A DNA stretch of 64,000 nt. Origin: Tidjanibacter massiliensis. GTDB lineage: Bacteria > Bacteroidota > Bacteroidia > Bacteroidales > Rikenellaceae. The notes below the pieces were generated by a model. It was not told where the DNA came from, searched no databases, and saw only the letters and a program-made list of their open reading frames with translations. How positions within the stretch are numbered: position 1 is the stretch's first letter; each line of letters opens with the position of its first letter. A program made the translations under genes and the position numbers. Where the stretch lies: assembly GCF_900104605.1 (NCBI RefSeq), contig NZ_LT629960.1:496001-560000 (forward strand), given 5' to 3'. This document shows positions 62,989-64,000 of the stretch, piece by piece.

Positions 62989-64000
62989 TTATTTTTCAGT
63001 CATCGATTCTACCCCTATGCCTTTTAGAAACTCTATGAGTTTTGTATCTTCTGTTTCTCTCTGAATCCATTGTTGACAAATTTGTTTCAGATCAAAAGAA
63101 TCATCGCCTCCTTGATTTATCAAAGTAATATAAAATTTATCATTCTCCAAAACCAAGGTTCTACAAGCTGGTTCAGTTATTACTGGCTTTATAATTTTAT
63201 CTACTACTTCTCCTGCTCGACTTGATAGATTACCATGTAACCTAAACCAAGGCTCGAAAAATTGGAATTTTGCTGCATTAATAGTTTTTGTTCCATTGCA
63301 AAATTCATTTCTTATATTTGTTATTGTCGATTTAATTTTTCGTTTGTCCAATCTTGCAATTATATTCTTAAAGCAATCAGGCAAAGAGCTAAGATTCTGA
63401 GCCCCAGAAGCAATATCTATTAGAATCTTTTTACCAAATTCTGTCAGGTTATCTGGCAGAGATGTGATTTTTTCCAATAAATGTTTTGTTGCTACAAACC
63501 AATAATATGATGTATAGGCTGTTCTTTGTGCATACAACGTATCAATGCTTATTTCAGACAAAGCCTCAATTGCTATGTTATTGATATGCTCAGTAAGTGC
63601 ATTGCTTATCTGAGTGGTCACATCATAGAAAGATGCATCGGGAATGATATCTTCTATATTGTTTATAGTAATGTTCTGATCCAAATCATTATTCCAATCA
63701 GCCAGATGTTCAATAAATGCTTCATCTGTTACACCTATTCTGTTCTTAATATTTTCAAATTGAGGTAATATGTCTGAAATCAACAATTTATCTCCCAGTT
63801 TATTGTTTACCGCATATTGTAGTGTTTCATTTAATAATGGTATGTCCCATTCCACACTGTTTATCAGTAAATCGCCATGATCTATATAATAGTCCATAAT
63901 TTCAGCGACATATTTTACATCGCAACCCTTTATTAAAGAAACATCACGACCATGCGCCAATTGCATGGCGACCAAATCGTAATACCCTGATTCTTGAATG
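62989..64000 (-). CDS. C-terminal part of a large unrecognised protein running off the window
   Basis: The frame is open to the window edge, so 336 residues of C-terminal sequence are seen and the start is outside. It is helical and rich in Asn and Ile, with no zinc, nuclease or membrane motifs. The last part reads TLVLENDKFYITLINQGGDD and ends GVESMTEK. The A+T-rich setting and the helicase-like remnant beside it suggest defence or mobile DNA. I cannot assign a family. Confidence 0.55.
   Translation of the reverse strand, partial: IQESGYYDLVAMQLAHGRDVSLIKGCDVKYVAEIMDYYIDHGDLLINSVEWDIPLLNETLQYAVNNKLGDKLLISDILPQFENIKNRIGVTDEAFIEHLADWNNDLDQNITINNIEDIIPDASFYDVTTQISNALTEHINNIAIEALSEISIDTLYAQRTAYTSYYWFVATKHLLEKITSLPDNLTEFGKKILIDIASGAQNLSSLPDCFKNIIARLDKRKIKSTITNIRNEFCNGTKTINAAKFQFFEPWFRLHGNLSSRAGEVVDKIIKPVITEPACRTLVLENDKFYITLINQGGDDSFDLKQICQQWIQRETEDTKLIEFLKGIGVESMTEK

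Noticed and set aside
1-64000. CRISPR arrays
   Set aside because: No series of regularly spaced short repeats was seen, and no cas gene is present.

Overview
The window looks like a Bacteroidales chromosome, most likely Rikenellaceae/Alistipes-like. The evidence is the Bacteroidetes gene orders (parA-parB-DUF5683-MltD; uppS-bamA-ompH-ompH; divergent pdxJ/nadK), promoters of the TAnnTTTG type, a Rho with a long disordered insertion, and a core clearly richer in G+C than the flanking accessory DNA. The genus is an inference.

Layout. (1) Positions 1-26.3 kb are an A+T-rich accessory region packed with defence genes: a cut-off gene end, an AbiEi/AbiEii type IV toxin-antitoxin pair, an unknown gene, an AAA-type ATPase, a metallo-beta-lactamase (MBL) gene followed by a 1518-residue trypsin-like/P-loop protein (arrangement like AVAST type 1), a type I restriction-modification operon with a T5orf172 nuclease-domain gene and a RhuM gene inside it, an inverted-repeat hsdS cassette with its tyrosine recombinase, and an Mrr-like endonuclease. 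A different integrative-element end follows (excisionase-like HTH, membrane protein, integrase, three-repeat HTH protein). (2) Positions 26.3-54.5 kb are core genome: mnmE, a lytic transglycosylase, DUF5683, parB, parA, ornithine carbamoyltransferase, a CPBP protease, three envelope-biogenesis genes (two PPIase-like proteins and an OstA-like protein), ompH x2, bamA, uppS, nadK, pdxJ, a CCA-type nucleotidyltransferase, an outer-membrane beta-barrel gene, a double-CDGSH protein, rho, kdsB, a LuxC-like reductase, a TnpR-passenger-like protein, miaA and tRNA-Gly(GCC). (3) From 54.6 kb a second island starts right after tRNA-Gly: an integrase, a four-gene lipoprotein cluster that looks like a duplicated two-gene cassette (one copy with an HELSH zinc motif, the other degenerate), and a decayed mobilization module (HTH, relaxase start, MobC-like gene, hairpin cluster). 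The last 1.7 kb is very A+T-rich and holds a helicase-like remnant and a large gene running off the end.

Main points of interest. The hsdS locus has two 558-bp inverted repeats around a 1758-bp segment. Inversion would swap the second target-recognition domain and would also turn an unrecognised 202-residue gene from antisense to co-directional with the hsd operon. The same operon shows inactivating lesions: a one-base deletion in hsdR, an ochre codon shared by both hsdS repeats, a one-base deletion in the silent recognition domain and an amber codon in the recombinase. Several accessory genes are interrupted at codons expected to be CAA, CAG or CGA, so the mobile part of this genome appears to be decaying largely by C-to-T stops. 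The most defence-relevant intact locus is the MBL plus protease-NTPase pair.
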